6,711 nucleotides of DNA from an archaeon. GTDB lineage: Archaea > Asgardarchaeota > Hermodarchaeia > Hermodarchaeales > Hermodarchaeaceae. The notes under the pieces are model-generated. The model saw nothing but the letters and a program-made list of their open reading frames with translations. It ran no database searches and was not told the origin of the DNA. The first letter of the stretch is position 1. Each line of letters starts with the position of its first letter. The position numbers and the translations under genes are program-made. This document shows, piece after piece, positions 5,120-6,711 of the stretch. Location of the stretch: positions 1 to 6,711 of the forward strand of contig JABXGU010000657.1 of the NCBI GenBank assembly GCA_016550415.1. The letters are read 5' to 3'.

Positions 5120-6304
5120 CTAGATGAAATAGGTGCGTGGCAATCGGGTTATCCTATGTGCACCTCTTTTTGTGATAATAGCATCATCTTCGATGCGTAC
5201 ACCACCAACACGCTTGTAATAAAGACCGGGTTCTATGGCTACAACTGCTCCTTCACGAAGAAGAGAGGGAACGGGAGAAAGACGGGGAAGTTCGTGAACA
5301 TCAAGCCCAATACCATGTCCAAGTCCGTGAAGCATACCTTCTTTAATTTCAGGAGTACGATTTGCAGATGGATACCCATCATGTTCTAGAGAATCAGACA
5401 TAGCATCCAATAATTCCTCTGTGGTACCTCCTACCTGAATTGCATCTAATACTGCATCAAGGGATGATTCCACTGCTTCGAACATCTTCTGCAATTTGGC
5501 TGATACCTTACCACGCACAATTGTTCGTGTGATATCAGCGTGAAATCGTTCTTCAAGCCGTCGTGGGTAGATATCCACTATAATAGGTTCATTGGCTCGA
5601 AGTTTATCCTTTCGTTGTCCTAGATAATGGAAATCGGCACTACGTGGGCCACCAGCAACAATTGATTCCTGACTATTCTCTGAATCATTTTCAACAAGTG
5701 AATGCTCGATAATGCGTTTAACTCGCCCGACAGTAAGTGGAGCGCCATCATGTAAAAGCACATTTTTGGGTCCCACAGTAGCATTCTGAATAACTTCGAT
5801 TACACGCTCAAATGTTGCTTCAGTTGCACGACTCGCCTTATTTATCGCCCGGAGTTCCTCTGCACTCTTAGTTTCACGGGCTTGGAGAAACAAGTCATGA
5901 ACAGGCTTTGTCTTCACATCATAATGGTTCAACTCAGCAACTACAACTGAATCAATATCACGTGGAATACCAACCACACCGCCAGAAGGAAGCAAATTCT
6001 CAACAATACTGATTATAATGCGCTTTTCTAGCTCCTCCCGTGATAAGCGGTTACGAATTGCCTGCTCCCATATCGGACTCAAACTATGAAATTCCTGCAT
6101 CAGAGAATGTTTCTTTGCCCGTTCACATACTAAGTCTGTGGCTGCTAATACTGGAGACTCCCCCGCAGACTTTACATAATAGGCTTGATCCACTGTGAGA
6201 AATTTTGTAACATAATATAGATTGGGGTTATGAATGCTAAGACCTTCAAGGAAGAGTGCATCTACTCCAAATTCTGCCATTAAGTTATCTAGGTCATCAA
6301 GCAA
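5120..6304 (-). CDS. M24 family metallopeptidase (Xaa-Pro aminopeptidase/prolidase-like)
   Basis: A 394-residue cytosolic enzyme with the two-domain layout of aminopeptidase P and prolidase: a creatinase-like N-terminal domain (about 1-140) and a pita-bread catalytic domain (about 145-394). The five dinuclear metal ligands are all visible: Asp244 (V-D-I-Y-P-R), Asp257 (A-D-I-T-R-T), His330 (G-L-G-H-G-I-G), Glu358 (A-I-E-P-G-L-Y) and Glu372 (R-I-E-D-D). Substrate-site histidines are seen at 226 (F-H-Y-L-G) and 337 (D-V-H-E-L-P). It probably removes N-terminal residues ahead of proline or splits X-Pro dipeptides during peptide recycling; which of these cannot be told from sequence. The D-I-Y-P-R form of the first metal motif resembles the archaeal D-I-F-P-R subgroup. 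The start is TTG at 6302-6304 (in-frame stop at 6317-6319), giving L-D-D-L-D-N-L-M as family members typically begin. The next ATG, at 6280, would trim eight residues and has no ribosome site. It is divergent from the MFS-like gene and convergent with the zinc-finger pair. Confidence 0.92.
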   Translation of the reverse strand: MLDDLDNLMAEFGVDALFLEGLSIHNPNLYYVTKFLTVDQAYYVKSAGESPVLAATDLVCERAKKHSLMQEFHSLSPIWEQAIRNRLSREELEKRIIISIVENLLPSGGVVGIPRDIDSVVVAELNHYDVKTKPVHDLFLQARETKSAEELRAINKASRATEATFERVIEVIQNATVGPKNVLLHDGAPLTVGRVKRIIEHSLVENDSENSQESIVAGGPRSADFHYLGQRKDKLRANEPIIVDIYPRRLEERFHADITRTIVRGKVSAKLQKMFEAVESSLDAVLDAIQVGGTTEELLDAMSDSLEHDGYPSANRTPEIKEGMLHGLGHGIGLDVHELPRLSPVPSLLREGAVVAIEPGLYYKRVGGVRIEDDAIITKRGAHRITRLPRTYFI

Positions 6305-6386
6305 GACACCACGTCCCTAGTACCCATCATTCCACACCCCCCTAAAAGAAAAGGTTTTTCCACAGATGAAATAACAATGATTCCCT

Positions 6387-6410
6387 TCAAATGAGTACAA
6401 ATCCATTTGA
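6387..6410. promoter_or_regulatory. Inverted repeat TCAAATG-N10-CATTTGA, candidate operator
   Basis: Two perfect 7-bp half sites at 6387-6393 and 6404-6410 are separated by ten bases (17 bases centre to centre). The right half touches the A-rich TATA-like box of the MFS-like gene. That spacing would suit a dimeric winged-helix regulator, which could control both divergent genes. The dyad is visible; the binding role is inferred, and in an AT-rich spacer a 7-bp repeat can arise by chance. Confidence 0.35.
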
Positions 6411-6467
6411 TTAAAAAAATAAGTTCAAAAACTAAAAACCCCTTAGAAAGCTTCTCAATCATTCTAT

Positions 6468-6473
6468 GGAGAG
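6468..6473 (+). promoter_or_regulatory. Ribosome binding site deciding the start of the MFS-like gene
   Basis: GGAGAG lies 10 bases before the ATG at 6484 (12 bases from its GGAG core). The alternative in-frame ATG at 6466 overlaps this motif and has no purine-rich site of its own, so 6484 is the better start. Confidence 0.45.
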
Positions 6474-6483
6474 ACATATTACT

Positions 6484-6711
6484 ATGAAAGACAATACAAC
6501 AACCAACTCATCTGAACACACCCCAACCACCCCTAAGGGTACAGAAGATGAATCTCAGATATCTGAAGAAGGAACACAACCAGCTAAAATTGGCTTCTGG
6601 AGAGCCTTCTGGACCGTTTTAACATACCGAAGCTACTCAGTATATCTTGTAACATCTTGGATTCTGGGCATCTTTGGCATAATTATTGAATGGTACCTTT
6701 TGCTCTACTTA
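6484..6711 (+). CDS. N-terminal part of a probable major facilitator superfamily (MFS) transporter (3' end outside window)
   Basis: The first 76 codons are open to the right edge. Residues 1-35 are a polar tail rich in Thr, Ser, Glu and Pro, probably disordered and cytoplasmic. It is followed by G-F-W-R-A-F-W-T-V-L-T-Y-R-S-Y (37-51) and a first membrane helix from about 53 to past 76. A short basic segment of the type F-x-x-x-L-x-x-R-x-Y/F before helix 1 is common in MFS exporters, which is why I suggest this family. The signature loop between helices 2 and 3 is not in the window, so the call is tentative and another polytopic membrane protein is possible. The ATG at 6484 is supported by GGAGAG upstream; an in-frame ATG at 6466 would add six residues. 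It is divergent from the M24 peptidase gene. Confidence 0.6.
   Translation, partial: MKDNTTTNSSEHTPTTPKGTEDESQISEEGTQPAKIGFWRAFWTVLTYRSYSVYLVTSWILGIFGIIIEWYLLLYL

Larger units (their letters stand above)
6305..6483. promoter_or_regulatory. Divergent promoter region between M24 peptidase and MFS-like gene
   Basis: This 179-bp spacer holds a 7-bp inverted repeat (listed separately) followed by the A-rich run TTAAAAAAATAAG (6411-6423), the best TATA-like box for the plus-strand gene. That box predicts a leader of about 40-50 bases. A C-run (6338-6343) and scattered A/T tracts occur nearer the peptidase start. No clear TATA box or strong ribosome site is seen for the peptidase, apart from weak GGTG three bases before its TTG. 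The 62-codon minus-strand frame that covers most of this spacer looks non-coding. Confidence 0.35.

Noticed and set aside
6289..6477. 62-codon minus-strand frame in the divergent spacer
   Set aside because: It would overlap the start of the M24 peptidase and fill the only promoter space of two divergent genes. It has no ribosome site and no recognisable pattern, and its hydrophobic bits come from A/T runs.

Overview
The window holds eight protein-coding genes, six complete and one cut off at each end. There is no rRNA, tRNA, CRISPR array or insertion sequence that I can see. The gene content points to an archaeon, most likely of the Asgard group (Thorarchaeota-like is my best guess). The reasons are an archaeal-type M24 peptidase with a D-I-Y-P-R metal site, membrane-anchored proteins ending in RING-like zinc fingers, short Shine-Dalgarno motifs, frequent GTG/TTG starts and TATA-like AT-rich boxes. 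The lineage is an inference from gene style, not from a marker gene.

Layout from left to right. Positions 1-284 (+) are the tail of a multi-spanning membrane protein. It runs convergently, with a 15-bp gap, into an ion-transporter (ArsB/NhaD/CitM-type) permease on the minus strand (300-1670). Upstream of the permease is a 150-bp gap with a near-perfect 18-bp palindrome and a TATA-like box. Beyond it lies a compact two-gene minus-strand operon: an alpha/beta hydrolase (2996-3790) followed by a URO-D/cobamide-methyltransferase-like protein (1821-2981).

A 195-bp divergent spacer separates that operon from a tandem pair on the plus strand (3995-4573 and 4574-5071). Both are paralogous small proteins with one N-terminal membrane helix, a zinc ribbon/RanBP2-like finger and a RING/PHD-like cross-brace zinc domain. 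The two reading frames abut in the same frame and are separated by a single TAG codon. A hairpin sits between the second of them and a convergent M24 metallopeptidase (5120-6304, minus strand). A 179-bp divergent spacer with a 7-bp dyad follows, then the first 76 codons of an MFS-like transporter (6484 to the end, plus strand).

How the genes may work together. The hydrolase and the URO-D-like enzyme are very probably co-transcribed and may act on one small-molecule substrate. The permease downstream could belong to the same regulon but seems to have its own promoter. The two zinc-finger proteins form a translationally coupled unit. By analogy to eukaryotic membrane RING proteins they are candidates for membrane-anchored ubiquitin-ligase-like or scaffold proteins, but no ubiquitin, E1 or E2 gene lies in the window. 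The peptidase and the MFS-like gene share a divergent promoter region.
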